DNA of 64,000 bases from Balneolaceae bacterium (lineage in GTDB: Bacteria > Bacteroidota > Rhodothermia > Balneolales > Balneolaceae). Positions 55,500 to 64,000 of this stretch are shown piece after piece. The position numbers and the translations under genes are program-made. Numbering within the stretch: position 1 is the first letter of the stretch; each line of letters begins with the position of its first letter. Below the pieces are notes generated by a model, which ran no database searches, had not been told where the DNA came from, and worked only from the letters and a program-made list of their open reading frames with translations. The stretch is taken from positions 2,840,730 to 2,904,729 of the forward strand of contig CP030887.1 of assembly GCA_006969905.1 (NCBI GenBank), written 5' to 3'.

Positions 55500-57121
55500 A
55501 GCGAAGTAACTATCCCAAAGTGCACTTTCCCATTTGCCAGTTCTTCAGCTGGAGATAATGCATAGGTAAAAGTAAGCTGTCCGATCCTGGTTTTATAGCT
55601 TATTCCGAACCCTGTTGAATACAGCATATCCTCTTGTCGAAAAATATTAGTTTGTTCATTTACTAACTGTGGGCGATGATATCCTCCTACTGCTCCAAAG
55701 CCAAACAGGTAAGAACCTGGATTAACCAGGTAGCGGTATTCCACATTTCCCCAAAGAAGCTGTGATGCAAAAAACTGCTCTTCCGCATATCCTCTAAAGG
55801 AATTGGCCCCTCCAAATCGTATTAAATCACTTTCAGTGTAGCGATCCCCGATCACAAAAAAGCCTTCTATAGAAGTAGCCAAAACCCCTCTCCTGCTTAT
55901 AGAGAAGTATTTTTCCATTTTACCTTCTATTTGCTGCTGGCTAAAAGCCAGTGCGCTATCTGTTTCAATATCTTTATTAGCGAACCCTAAATCTACCATC
56001 AACCGAAAACCTGAAGTAGGAAAATCAAAATGATCAACATTTGAATAGCTAAAACCCAGGTTTACGGTTTGCTTCTTCCCATCCGGTTCCACTTCTATGC
56101 CCGAATCAAAGCTGGAAGACGAAACCAGGGAACTAATACCTCCCGTAACTCTAAAACCTGTAGACAACCAGTAAAAAGCAGTAAGGCCTATATTTCGTGT
56201 TTGATAGGTCGTGTCATTTTGGAAAATCCCGAAATCCATTCCAACACCTAATGGTACACTACCAATCCAGTTTTGTGATGCTTCTAGTTGCAACCGGCTG
56301 ATTTCTGGCCTTAACCGCTCGTATCGTACACCAAAGGCATTGCCTTCCGTAATCACATTCCATAAGGAAACTTCTACATCACCTACTATTTGGCCTTCTC
56401 CACTTGCATCGGGGGCATAACCTACTATTCCATCAAACCGATTGAGCGAGCGTTCCTCAACAGCAAAAACGATGACATAAGAACTGTCTTCTGCAAAAAC
56501 CTCCCCTTCACTTACCTGGTTAAATAATTCCGAGCCAAGTAACTCAGCCTGCATCCGTTTCATATTTATTTCTGAGATAATCAATGAATCCTGGTACTGA
56601 GATATCCTTGCCAAATATCTTTGTGAGTTGCTTTTAGCCCCGGAAAAGAAAACTCCTGAAGAATAGATTAGCTCTCCTCTTTCTATGCCAATTAGAGCCG
56701 TAACATTACACGCTTCCGGATTAACACTCATATCTTTTATTTCTGCTTTTGCATACAGATAGCCCTCTGACTTGAATCCGGAAAGTAAGCGTTCTATTTC
56801 AGCTTCCAGGTTACCCGATGTATATGCTCCTGAAAAAACACTTTGGTATACAGAATGATCCCAATCGAGAGGCTTGATACTTATGCTTTGAACTGAATAG
56901 GAACAGCCCCGGGAAACCTGATACATACCAGAGCTGCCCTTTTCAACTTGAGCAGACAAAAATCCTTTTGAAGCATAGTATTTTAAAATCTGCTCTTCTG
57001 AGTTTTCTACGCTGTCCGGCAGTTGAACTTGTTTACCATCTTCCAAAACAGCAACCTGAGCGGTTGCAACTTTGGCACAAAGAATAACGGCTATAGTAAA
57101 ACAAAGCAGGTTTCGGGTCAT
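55496..57121 (-). CDS. POTRA/BamA-TamA-like outer-membrane protein
   Basis: 541 residues: signal peptide (ending VATAQ), two or so POTRA-like units (ILKYYASKGFLSAQVEKG, LLSGFKSEGYLYAKAEI) and a C-terminal 16-strand-type barrel. The Omp85 motif appears as FRGYAEEQFFASQLLWGNVEYRYL, with ERSLNRFDGIVGYAP at the barrel start. Omp85 proteins insert or secrete outer-membrane proteins, or export lipid or protein cargo. At this size it is a minor TamA/ShlB-like member rather than the essential BamA. It follows speE by 18 bases. Its end overlaps the convergent TPR gene by 4 bases. Confidence 0.82.
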   Translation of the reverse strand: MTRNLLCFTIAVILCAKVATAQVAVLEDGKQVQLPDSVENSEEQILKYYASKGFLSAQVEKGSSGMYQVSRGCSYSVQSISIKPLDWDHSVYQSVFSGAYTSGNLEAEIERLLSGFKSEGYLYAKAEIKDMSVNPEACNVTALIGIERGELIYSSGVFFSGAKSNSQRYLARISQYQDSLIISEINMKRMQAELLGSELFNQVSEGEVFAEDSSYVIVFAVEERSLNRFDGIVGYAPDASGEGQIVGDVEVSLWNVITEGNAFGVRYERLRPEISRLQLEASQNWIGSVPLGVGMDFGIFQNDTTYQTRNIGLTAFYWLSTGFRVTGGISSLVSSSSFDSGIEVEPDGKKQTVNLGFSYSNVDHFDFPTSGFRLMVDLGFANKDIETDSALAFSQQQIEGKMEKYFSISRRGVLATSIEGFFVIGDRYTESDLIRFGGANSFRGYAEEQFFASQLLWGNVEYRYLVNPGSYLFGFGAVGGYHRPQLVNEQTNIFRQEDMLYSTGFGISYKTRIGQLTFTYALSPAEELANGKVHFGIVTSL

Positions 57122-57139
57122 ATTCGCTAAACGGGGTAT

Positions 57140-58021
57140 CTAGCGGATAATTTCGGCTACAAAGTTGGGCAATGCAAATGCAGCCGAATGAATATTCTTA
57201 TTGTAATACTTAAGACTGTCACCAAATACTTTTAAGCCTTGTTCTATGCGTTGTTCTACTCTGTCATCAATTGCTTTTAACCCTTTTGAAGCAAAAGCAA
57301 AACTCCACATCCCAGCCGGGTATAATGGTATGAATCCCAAATACATAGCAGATTCAGAAAAAATCTCTTCTAATGTATGAAATACTTTTCTTATGCTGGA
57401 ATGATATCCGGAAACCCAGGGCGATTCTGTCTGCCCGGTCAGCACACCATTATCTTTAAGTGCGGAAAAACAGAAAGTAAAAAAATCCTTTTCAAACAAA
57501 CCTTCTGCAGGCCCAACCGGATCTGACCCATCAACAATAATCACATCATATTCTGATTTAGCCTTGCCAACAAAAGCTATACCATCTTCAAATAAAACAT
57601 TTAATCTGGGATCATCCCATGCCCCAACAGTGGGTAAAAACTGTTTCGAAGCCCGAACTACTGCTTCATCAATTTCTACCATATCCACTTGTTTAACTGA
57701 TGAGTGTCGCAGTACTTCACGTGCAGTTCCTCCGTCTCCTCCCCCTATAATTAGTACTCTTTCAGGGTTAGGATGGGCAAACATTCCTACATGGGCCAGC
57801 ATCTCATGGTACACAAACTCGTCTTTCTCTGACAGCATTACCATGCCGTCAATAGTCATCAGGTTGCCCCAGGTATCCGTTTCCAAAACCTCAATTTTCT
57901 GATAAGGACTTTGTTCAGAAAAAAGAATCTTATTTATCCCTACGGTAAGGCCGGTTTTTTTGTGATAAAGTTCTTTGTAAGTAAAACTATCAGACATATA
58001 TACCCTAAATTTATGAATCAA
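57140..58021 (-). CDS. speE: Spermidine synthase-type aminopropyltransferase
   Basis: Transfers an aminopropyl group from decarboxylated SAM to a diamine (putrescine or agmatine). 293 residues, or 285 if the ATG at MSDSFTYKE is used. VLIIGGGDGGTAREVLRH binds dcSAM, VEIDEAVV follows, and VDGSDPVGPAEGLF carries the catalytic Asp. With SpeD (61421) supplying dcSAM and PdaD supplying agmatine, the N1-aminopropylagmatine route is possible. No agmatinase is in the window. Confidence 0.92.
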   Translation of the reverse strand: MIHKFRVYMSDSFTYKELYHKKTGLTVGINKILFSEQSPYQKIEVLETDTWGNLMTIDGMVMLSEKDEFVYHEMLAHVGMFAHPNPERVLIIGGGDGGTAREVLRHSSVKQVDMVEIDEAVVRASKQFLPTVGAWDDPRLNVLFEDGIAFVGKAKSEYDVIIVDGSDPVGPAEGLFEKDFFTFCFSALKDNGVLTGQTESPWVSGYHSSIRKVFHTLEEIFSESAMYLGFIPLYPAGMWSFAFASKGLKAIDDRVEQRIEQGLKVFGDSLKYYNKNIHSAAFALPNFVAEIIR

Positions 58022-58062
58022 TTTTTGTGTTAAAAGCGAAAATAATCATCAATCGAAAGATA

Positions 58063-58872
58063 TTAATCCTTCATGAACATCAGGTCATTTGTAGACAATT
58101 TTAGCTTAGAAAAAAAATCTTTTGGAGAATAACCGGTTATACGTCGGCATTCTTTTATAAAATGAGATTGATCGTAATACCCGTATTCAAGCGCATCAAT
58201 GAAGCTCATGGCTTCGTTTTTCTTAAACTCATGGGTTGTTCTTTCAAATCTTAAAATTCTCAAAAACTCTTTGGGTAACAGCCCGGTATGTTTTTTTGTA
58301 AGCCTTACCAGTGTTTTTGTTGAAATATTAAGCTCCTTAGCGAAGTCTGAGATTTTATAACCCGAGTTTGGATTACCATAAATCAATTCTATAAACTTTA
58401 TGATTCTTTCTTCCACTTCTAAAGATTCAAAGAAACCTTTCATTACCGAATCTATTTTAGAAACATCAAATCCTTTAACTTCATCATAATCGAGCTCTCT
58501 GATTATTTTTAGCTTCTTTTCGCTGAAATAATCACTTAAAGATATTTTTTGCCAGTTCTTAGTAAATCCTTTAAAAAAGGACAAGCCAAGTATCGACGGA
58601 TTCATTTTTATGTTTAAACACTTTACACTTTTCGGAACCCGGTATACTGAAGTACTGGTCCCCATCGGGAAAAAACCTGCTCTCTTCGACTTGATAAACC
58701 TGTTCTCTTCAAAAGAAAATATTTCAAACCCTCCTTCTAAAACAATCCAGCATTCTATCTTGGCATTTGGTACCGTTTTCACATAAATCGGTTTATCAAT
58801 ATCAAAAAACTGATATTTCTCTATGTACCTCCGGAGTAATTTAAGTTGAGGGATATCTTCTATAAGCTTCAA
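58063..58872 (-). CDS. AraC-family transcriptional regulator
   Basis: 269 residues. An N-terminal ligand- or cofactor-binding-like region (about 1-150, beta-rich, unrecognised) precedes a C-terminal double helix-turn-helix: KISDFAKELNISTKTLVRLTKKHTG and FIDALEYGYYDQSHFIKECRRITGYSPKDF, with the family's final motif intact. It is divergent from the S41 protease gene with 53 bases between the starts, so it may control that gene. It is AT-rich and interrupts the polyamine gene row. Confidence 0.88.
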   Translation of the reverse strand: MKLIEDIPQLKLLRRYIEKYQFFDIDKPIYVKTVPNAKIECWIVLEGGFEIFSFEENRFIKSKRAGFFPMGTSTSVYRVPKSVKCLNIKMNPSILGLSFFKGFTKNWQKISLSDYFSEKKLKIIRELDYDEVKGFDVSKIDSVMKGFFESLEVEERIIKFIELIYGNPNSGYKISDFAKELNISTKTLVRLTKKHTGLLPKEFLRILRFERTTHEFKKNEAMSFIDALEYGYYDQSHFIKECRRITGYSPKDFFSKLKLSTNDLMFMKD

Positions 58873-58925
58873 TCTGTCTTTTTTTTACAATTAATCTATA
58901 ATTCGGAAAAATATATTGAAGAAAT

Positions 58926-60383
58926 TTGAACCTATTAAGAAAATTGAAAAGAATCTCTCACCTTTTAGTAGCTATCATTTTTACGAGTTCTTGTTTTAAT
59001 TCCATCAGTAATAGATCTGTTGGAACAACACCATTTGAACAAGAAAAAGAGAGTAACTGCGGGAAAACCTTTACTGAATTGACCTACAAGCTTGAAGCTA
59101 ATTATGTAGGATTGGCCTTACAGGAAAAAGCAGGTTCTGATTCTTTGTATAAAAGCAGAAAGCATAGCTTTAGTATAAGAGCAAAAGAAACGGAACCTAT
59201 AAAATGCACCTCCCTTCTATCAGATTTCCTAAGCTATTTTAATGATGGCCACTTATCGGTATTTGAACGGCCTGTTTATACTGAAAAAGAACTCGATACT
59301 TTCAAACAAAAAAATCTGGAAGGCGGATTATCCATTAGTGAAGTGGACAGTTTAATGATAAATGGTAAACCAAATGAGCTATCCGGAAAGTGGACAGACG
59401 GAGATTCTCAATTTTATATCGTTAATCGGGATAGTATTTCTGAAGCTTATATAATTAAAAGGAGTGGCATTGAGGGCAAAATCGCTGAGAGAAAAGCCTT
59501 TTTTAAAAAAACCAGCGATGGCTATTCTGTTACTTATTATTCAAAGTCACATACGCCCTATTTTATGAAAGGTGGAGTCTACAAAAAAAATACGCTTCTA
59601 TCTTTTGGGCCTTTTTTATGGGCAAAAACGCAGCCTGATTCCAAAATAGATTCTTCGACAATCAATTCTGAAAACCCAAGATCCCCAACCATTTTAAGTC
59701 TGGATTCAGCAACTACTTTAGTTTCTATTCCCTCCTTTTTGAATGATCACAATTCATTCAAGCAGTTTATCACTGAGAATAAAGAACTACTGGAAAACAG
59801 TACTAATTTGATCATTGATATAAGGGGTAACAGAGGTGGAAACGCTATTTATTTTCCCCTTATAGAACTGTTTGCAACACGAGATGCTGTTGCTAATCAT
59901 GGCTGGGTGTTATCCTCAGAAGATAACCTCCAATATTTTAAAACATTAAAAGGTTGGGGCTGGTCAAAAATGTATAGCCCGCTTATAAGAAGAATGAGAT
60001 CAAATAAGGGAGAAATTGTTGATGGGCCAAAATACCAGCCAAGAAGCTATACAATTCCTGGAAATAGCATTGAAAAAGTAGCAATACTCACGGATGAAGG
60101 GGCCATAAGTGCAGGTGAAAGCTTTATTCTTCATTCAAAAGCAGCCAGTGACAAAATAATTACATTTGGATCGCCTACAGGAGGAGTGATTGATTACACC
60201 AGTATAAACTCGATTAAGTTAATTGAGTCTGGAAGACAAAATATCTATTTCAGTTACCCAACAGGAACACTAAATAAATCCATACTCTCAGAAGGATATA
60301 ATACAACCGGTATAATTCCAGATATACCCATTCAGCATAACATTAGCGATCCGGTCGATTATATAATGAATTATCTAAAATAG
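58926..60383 (+). CDS. S41-family peptidase lipoprotein
   Basis: 485 residues. N-terminal signal with TSSC (Cys23), so likely membrane-anchored. The C-terminal half is a tail-specific-protease-like S41 domain: NLIIDIRGNRGGNAIYFPLIELF, ILTDEGAISAGESFIL with the nucleophilic Ser in the SAGES turn, and GSPTGGVIDYT. No clear PDZ domain precedes it, so it belongs with the shorter S41 enzymes. The start is TTG; no ATG is available in the signal region. It ends 5 bases before the convergent pdaD. Confidence 0.8.
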   Translation: MNLLRKLKRISHLLVAIIFTSSCFNSISNRSVGTTPFEQEKESNCGKTFTELTYKLEANYVGLALQEKAGSDSLYKSRKHSFSIRAKETEPIKCTSLLSDFLSYFNDGHLSVFERPVYTEKELDTFKQKNLEGGLSISEVDSLMINGKPNELSGKWTDGDSQFYIVNRDSISEAYIIKRSGIEGKIAERKAFFKKTSDGYSVTYYSKSHTPYFMKGGVYKKNTLLSFGPFLWAKTQPDSKIDSSTINSENPRSPTILSLDSATTLVSIPSFLNDHNSFKQFITENKELLENSTNLIIDIRGNRGGNAIYFPLIELFATRDAVANHGWVLSSEDNLQYFKTLKGWGWSKMYSPLIRRMRSNKGEIVDGPKYQPRSYTIPGNSIEKVAILTDEGAISAGESFILHSKAASDKIITFGSPTGGVIDYTSINSIKLIESGRQNIYFSYPTGTLNKSILSEGYNTTGIIPDIPIQHNISDPVDYIMNYLK

Positions 60384-60388
60384 GACAG

Positions 60389-60901
60389 TTATCTATACCA
60401 AAGAACTGCGGCAGCAAATGCAGCACCACATTTTTCCACCTGGTGCTCGATACCGGTAAATTTTATTTCCTTAAGATCTCGCTTCCGGTACTCGAATGCA
60501 TCAATAACCATTTGCTTCACGATGGTTTCAACGTACTCCAAACGAGTATGGTCTTCAAATTCCATAATGACACCGGGCTCTGTTGGATCTTCCGGAATAC
60601 CCACTGCAACGGCAGAAGCAATCCACATTTGCGGAGTTTGAGAATCTGTGTGTGCATAGGCTAATGGGATCAATCCTCCACCCGGTAAAGTAATTTCATT
60701 TCGCTTTACCTCTTTGGCTCCCGGTGGACAGATACTGCTCATTCTCATCAGGTTGGTATCTCCCACTCCCGCTTCAAGCAAAGCATTATCAAAAGCATTC
60801 AACCGGGTATTTCCTTCAGCAGCCCCAGAAACCAAACAGTAAACATTCGGGGTTTTAACCATTTCCAGGCTCCTAACCTTCATTTCGTCAGATGTATTCA
60901 T
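60389..60901 (-). CDS. pdaD: Pyruvoyl-dependent arginine decarboxylase
   Basis: Decarboxylates arginine to agmatine. 170 residues, the usual size. The self-cleavage site is Ser55-Ser56 in NLMRMSSICPPGA, with Ser56 becoming the pyruvoyl group; LPGGGLIPLAYAHTDS and the C-terminal CGAAFAAAVLWY are conserved. It lies 7 bases after speD, so the two pyruvoyl decarboxylases of polyamine synthesis form a pair. Confidence 0.93.
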   Translation of the reverse strand: MNTSDEMKVRSLEMVKTPNVYCLVSGAAEGNTRLNAFDNALLEAGVGDTNLMRMSSICPPGAKEVKRNEITLPGGGLIPLAYAHTDSQTPQMWIASAVAVGIPEDPTEPGVIMEFEDHTRLEYVETIVKQMVIDAFEYRKRDLKEIKFTGIEHQVEKCGAAFAAAVLWYR

Positions 60902-60908
60902 TTATTTG

Positions 60909-61421
60909 TTAGCTGTTGGTAAGATTCACAGATGGCTTAAAGAGCAGTTTTTGTCCTTTCGGAACTTTGAAAAGGCCTCTTTTCATTTCCATGCTCGAAA
61001 TATTTTCTGAGTTAAAAGCTTCTTTCAAAAACTCCTGGATAATCCACGGGTCAATAGTATCACCACAGGTAAAAATATCTACTGCTGCATAATTGTACTC
61101 AGGCCAGGTATGTATGGTAACATGCGATTCGGCTATTACCACAACGCCACTTACCCCATAGGGACTAAACTTGTGGAAGTTATGCGATACTATTGTTGCC
61201 TGTGCAGCTTTTGTGCCATCGAGCATAGCTTTTTCGATGTATTCAACATCGTTAATCAATGCGCTTTCGCAGTCGTAAAATTCAACTAAAATTTGTCTTC
61301 CTAATGCTTCCAATCCTTTGGATGATAAAAAGTTAAATGTTTGGTTAAGTACGCTTTTGTAATAAAGATCGAAAACGTATACTTGGCTGGTAGGTGAGCC
61401 TCTGTTATTTCTTTCTTTCAA
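60909..61421 (-). CDS. speD: S-adenosylmethionine decarboxylase proenzyme
   Basis: Produces decarboxylated SAM for SpeE. The self-cleavage site is Glu98-Ser99 in VVIAESHVTIHTWPEYNYAAVDIFTCG, with Ser99 becoming the pyruvoyl cofactor. The core begins at about residue 37 (GLEALGRQILVEFYDC). The first 35 residues (MKERNNRGSPTSQVYVF) look unlike the family, so the true start may be an internal TTG near GLEALGRQ. Only 33 bases separate it from the divergent E1 gene, which fits a later start better. Confidence 0.92.
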   Translation of the reverse strand: MKERNNRGSPTSQVYVFDLYYKSVLNQTFNFLSSKGLEALGRQILVEFYDCESALINDVEYIEKAMLDGTKAAQATIVSHNFHKFSPYGVSGVVVIAESHVTIHTWPEYNYAAVDIFTCGDTIDPWIIQEFLKEAFNSENISSMEMKRGLFKVPKGQKLLFKPSVNLTNS

Positions 61422-61454
61422 GCCTATAAATTTACGCTTTTTTCTAAAAATTCA

Positions 61455-63437
61455 ATGATTCAATCCACTAAAAAAATTCCAACTTCCAAATCGCTCGAAA
61501 TTTATCGTGCGCTGCTGCTGCCACGCCGTATCGAAGAACGAATGCTTAAGCTGTTGCGCCAAAATAAAATCAGTAAATGGTTTTCAGGAATTGGGCAGGA
61601 AGCTATTGCAGTTGGAGTTTCGCTTTCAGCTAAAAAGGAAGATTACATCCTGCCTATGCACCGCAATTTGGGAGTTTTTACAACCCGGGAAGTTCCTTTT
61701 TACCCTCTTTTTTGTCAGCTTTTTGGTAAGGCAGACGGCTTTTCTAAAGGCCGGGAACGATCTTTTCATTTTGGAAGCCTTGATCACAATATTGTGGGTA
61801 TGATTTCTCATCTTGGTGCCATGATGCCCGTGGCTGATGGGCTTGCACTTGCTAAAAAGCTTAAAGGCGAAGATGCAGTGGCTTTTTCTTTTTGCGGAGA
61901 TGGGGCTACAAGTGAGGGCGACTTCCATGAAGCGCTAAATCTTGCCGCTGTCTGGAAGCTCCCTGTTATTTTTGTGATCGAAAATAATGGTTATGGATTA
62001 AGCACCCCAACTCGTGAGCAGTATGCCTGCGAAAATCTTGTTGACCGGGCCAAAGGTTATGGTATAAAAGGCATGCATATTGATGGGAATAATGTTCTGG
62101 AAGTAATGGACGCTGTTTCCAAAGCGCGGAAGCTGGCTATTAAAGGCACACCCGTTTTGATTGAAGCTCAAACCTTTCGTATGCGTGGACATGAAGAAGC
62201 TTCAGGCACCGCTTATGTGCCTGATGATATGTTTGAAGATTGGGCTAAAAAAGACCCGATTATGCGCTTTGAGCAGTATATGGAATCTCATCATATGCAT
62301 ACTAAAGAGGATTTTGAAGCCGTGCGTAAAGAAGTAGATGCTTCCTTTAAAAAGGATCTGGAAAAAGCACTGAATGCTCCTGAACCTGTTTTTAACAGGG
62401 AAACCGAACTAAATGCTGTATACAAAGAGCCTCCTTCTTCTCGTCCAGGTACCAGTAATGGCAAAAAAGTAGAACGAAGATTTGTAGATGCAATCCAGGC
62501 CGGACTCAGACAAGCTTTTGAAGAAGATGACACCACAATCATTATGGGGCAGGATATTGCGGAATATGGCGGCGTTTTCAAAATTACAGAAGGATTTCTG
62601 GATCAATTCGGGGCCGGAAGAGTTCGTAATACTCCCATTATCGAATCCGGGGTTTTAGGGGCCGCATTGGGCCTTTCTTATGCAGGAATGAACCCTGTTG
62701 TTGAGATGCAATTTGCAGATTTTATTTCCTGCGGATTTAACCAGATTGTAAATAACATTGCGAAATCACATTACCGGTGGAGTCCGGCGGTAAATATGAC
62801 CATTCGCGCTCCACATGGTGGTGGTGTAGGTGCCGGGCCGTTTCATTCACAATCCCCGGAAGGTTGGTTTATGCAAGTCCCCGGGCTGAAAGTAGTGATT
62901 CCCGCTACTGTGGAAGATGCACAGAACCTTATGTACAGTTCTGTTTTTGATCCCAATCCTGTGCTCTTTTTTGAGCATAAAAAACTGTACCGGAGCATCC
63001 GTGCTGATGTAGCCGAAAAAGCAACTTATGAACCTCTTGGAAAAGCAAAAGTACGCAGAGAAGGAACCGATGCTACTATTATAACTTATGGAATGGGCGT
63101 ATGGTGGGCATTAGAAACAGCCGGAGCTTTAGAAAAAGAAGGCATTTCAATAGAGGTTGTTGATTTAAGAACCCTGCTCCCTCTTGACGTGGATACTGTT
63201 AAAACATCGGTTGCTAAAACCCATAAAGTACTGCTGCTCCAGGAGCCCTCATTAACTATGGGACCAATGGCTGAAATTTCTGCGTTAATCTCCGAGCATT
63301 GTTTCCATGAACTGGACGCTCCGGTTATCAGATGTGGCGCACTTGATATGCCTGTTCCTTTTAACAAAAAGCTTGAAGACGAGTTCTTTAAGAGAAATGT
63401 CTTTGAGGAAAAAATTAAAGAGTTATTGAAATTTTAA
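61455..63437 (+). CDS. 2-oxoacid dehydrogenase E1, alpha and beta subunits fused
   Basis: 660 residues. The first half is an E1 alpha subunit: SFCGDGATSEGDFHEALNLAAVWKLPVIFVIENNGYGLS carries the thiamine-pyrophosphate motif GDG (148-150) to NN (177-178), and FRMRGHEE is the phosphorylation-loop region. The second half from about 340 is a beta subunit (FVDAIQAGLRQAFEED, MGQDIAEYGGVFKITEGF, PHGGGVGAGPFHSQS). The best match is the branched-chain 2-oxoisovalerate type, though pyruvate cannot be excluded. E2 and E3 genes are not in the window. The fused form is frequent in Bacteroidota. Confidence 0.9.
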   Translation: MIQSTKKIPTSKSLEIYRALLLPRRIEERMLKLLRQNKISKWFSGIGQEAIAVGVSLSAKKEDYILPMHRNLGVFTTREVPFYPLFCQLFGKADGFSKGRERSFHFGSLDHNIVGMISHLGAMMPVADGLALAKKLKGEDAVAFSFCGDGATSEGDFHEALNLAAVWKLPVIFVIENNGYGLSTPTREQYACENLVDRAKGYGIKGMHIDGNNVLEVMDAVSKARKLAIKGTPVLIEAQTFRMRGHEEASGTAYVPDDMFEDWAKKDPIMRFEQYMESHHMHTKEDFEAVRKEVDASFKKDLEKALNAPEPVFNRETELNAVYKEPPSSRPGTSNGKKVERRFVDAIQAGLRQAFEEDDTTIIMGQDIAEYGGVFKITEGFLDQFGAGRVRNTPIIESGVLGAALGLSYAGMNPVVEMQFADFISCGFNQIVNNIAKSHYRWSPAVNMTIRAPHGGGVGAGPFHSQSPEGWFMQVPGLKVVIPATVEDAQNLMYSSVFDPNPVLFFEHKKLYRSIRADVAEKATYEPLGKAKVRREGTDATIITYGMGVWWALETAGALEKEGISIEVVDLRTLLPLDVDTVKTSVAKTHKVLLLQEPSLTMGPMAEISALISEHCFHELDAPVIRCGALDMPVPFNKKLEDEFFKRNVFEEKIKELLKF

Positions 63438-63464
63438 TCTATCTAAACACTCTTTTTAACCAAA

Positions 63465-64000
63465 ATGCAAACTGCAAAGGCATTCATATCAAAGCTTGAA
63501 GAGTTTAGGACTGTAGAAGAGTTAAATAAGGTAGCCCGGTTTTTTAAAGGTAATGATGGGCTTACAGAGGCATTGGGAGTTAAGTTTGGTGTGGTTTTCA
63601 AAACAGCGAAAGAATTTACCGAAATGCCGCTAAGTGAGATTAACCTTCTTCTGGACAGCAAATATTATGAAATCAGAATGGGCGCTGTTTCTATTATGGA
63701 TTACCAGGCAAAGAGCAAAAAAGTCTCCGAAGAATACAAGAAGAAGCTTTTCGATCTTTACATTGAGCGCCATGATCGTCTGAACAACTGGGACTTTGTG
63801 GATAGAGGTTCCTACAACATTATTGGTGAGTTCTTATTAGACAAGCCAAGGGATATCCTCTATAAACTGGCAAAATCTCAAAATGTCTGGGAACGCCGCA
63901 CTGCTATAGTGAGCACCTATGCTTTTATCAAGAAAGATCAGCTAGACGATACCTTTAAAATCGCTGAAATCTTACTTAATGATGAACATGAACTCATCAA
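63465..64000 (+). CDS. DNA alkylation repair (AlkD-like) protein, C-terminal part missing (window edge)
   Basis: 178 codons up to the window end. The repetitive helical HEAT-like pattern (LNKVARFFKG, TEALGVKFGVVFKTAKEF, MPLSEINLLLDSKYYEIRMGAVSIMDYQA, DRGSYNIIGEFLLD, WERRTAIVSTYAFIKK) matches the DNA_alkylation family, glycosylases that remove N3/N7-alkylated purines. The tryptophan and aspartate of NNWDFVDR lie in the position of the AlkD catalytic region. It follows the E1 gene by 27 bases; a shared transcript is possible. Confidence 0.85.
   Translation, partial: MQTAKAFISKLEEFRTVEELNKVARFFKGNDGLTEALGVKFGVVFKTAKEFTEMPLSEINLLLDSKYYEIRMGAVSIMDYQAKSKKVSEEYKKKLFDLYIERHDRLNNWDFVDRGSYNIIGEFLLDKPRDILYKLAKSQNVWERRTAIVSTYAFIKKDQLDDTFKIAEILLNDEHELI

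Noticed and set aside
1-64000. Search for CRISPR arrays, tRNA/rRNA genes, transposases, integrases, toxin-antitoxin or restriction genes
   Set aside because: None was seen: no regularly spaced direct repeats, no tRNA-like cloverleaf, and no recognisable mobile-element or defence protein among the reading frames.

Overview
The window looks like a chromosome segment from a Balneolota/Rhodothermota-type member of the Bacteroidota group; this is inferred from gene content, with no marker gene to prove it. The pointers are a secreted beta-propeller with a FlgD-like/YPNPF C-terminal domain next to two PorV/PorQ-type barrels (type IX secretion style), a DUF4837-type lipoprotein, bshC (bacillithiol), nuoA-H in a Bacteroidota-like context, a split metH, frequent TTG starts, and promoter-like sites resembling the Bacteroidota TTTG-N19-TAnnTTTG pattern. 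Base composition is moderately AT-rich. No tRNA, rRNA, transposase, integrase or CRISPR array is visible.

Layout. 1-9236 (minus strand): a complete tryptophan operon, trpE-trpS-trpG-trpD-trpC-trpF-trpB-trpA, followed by a DUF4837-type lipoprotein and a bioF-like gene cut by the window edge. It is preceded by a leader peptide with three consecutive Trp codons, an antiterminator and an intrinsic terminator. 9404-19858 (plus): a tightly packed nine-gene unit joining a lipoprotein, a frameshifted Asp-box propeller, two PorV/PorQ-like barrels, two glycosyltransferases, a flippase, a polysaccharide-deacetylase-like protein and a WecB-type epimerase. 19843-26909 (minus): phospholipid, isoprenoid and envelope-protease genes (pssA, psd, rseP, dxr), an HDAC-family hydrolase, pgeF, aroE and an SRPBCC protein. 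27074-30787 (plus): an outer-membrane barrel and an MMPL/RND-family protein. 30705-35115 (minus): tmk, a PspC protein, 5-formyl-THF cyclo-ligase, bshC and a bifunctional-nuclease-family protein.

35324-42590 (plus): nuoA to nuoH, ending at a strong terminator with nuoI-N absent. 42781-46074 (plus): a collagen-like lipoprotein, a membrane protein, an RDD protein and a cupin. 46071-51279 (minus): metF and a two-gene methionine synthase under a SAM-I riboswitch. 51281-53674: a TPR hybrid histidine kinase. 53765-57121: a TPR protein gene sitting between a POTRA/BamA-like barrel gene and a remnant copy of that gene's 3' end. 57140-61421: polyamine genes speE, pdaD and speD, split by an AraC regulator and an S41 protease. 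61455-64000: a fused E1 alpha/beta 2-oxoacid dehydrogenase and the start of an AlkD-like gene.

The clearest regulatory logic is RNA-based. Tryptophan synthesis and tRNA-Trp charging appear controlled by one ribosome-mediated attenuator, and methionine synthase by SAM sensing. The most unusual accessory block is the secreted-propeller/PorV/glycan unit, which carries a nine-cytosine tract that puts the propeller gene out of frame.
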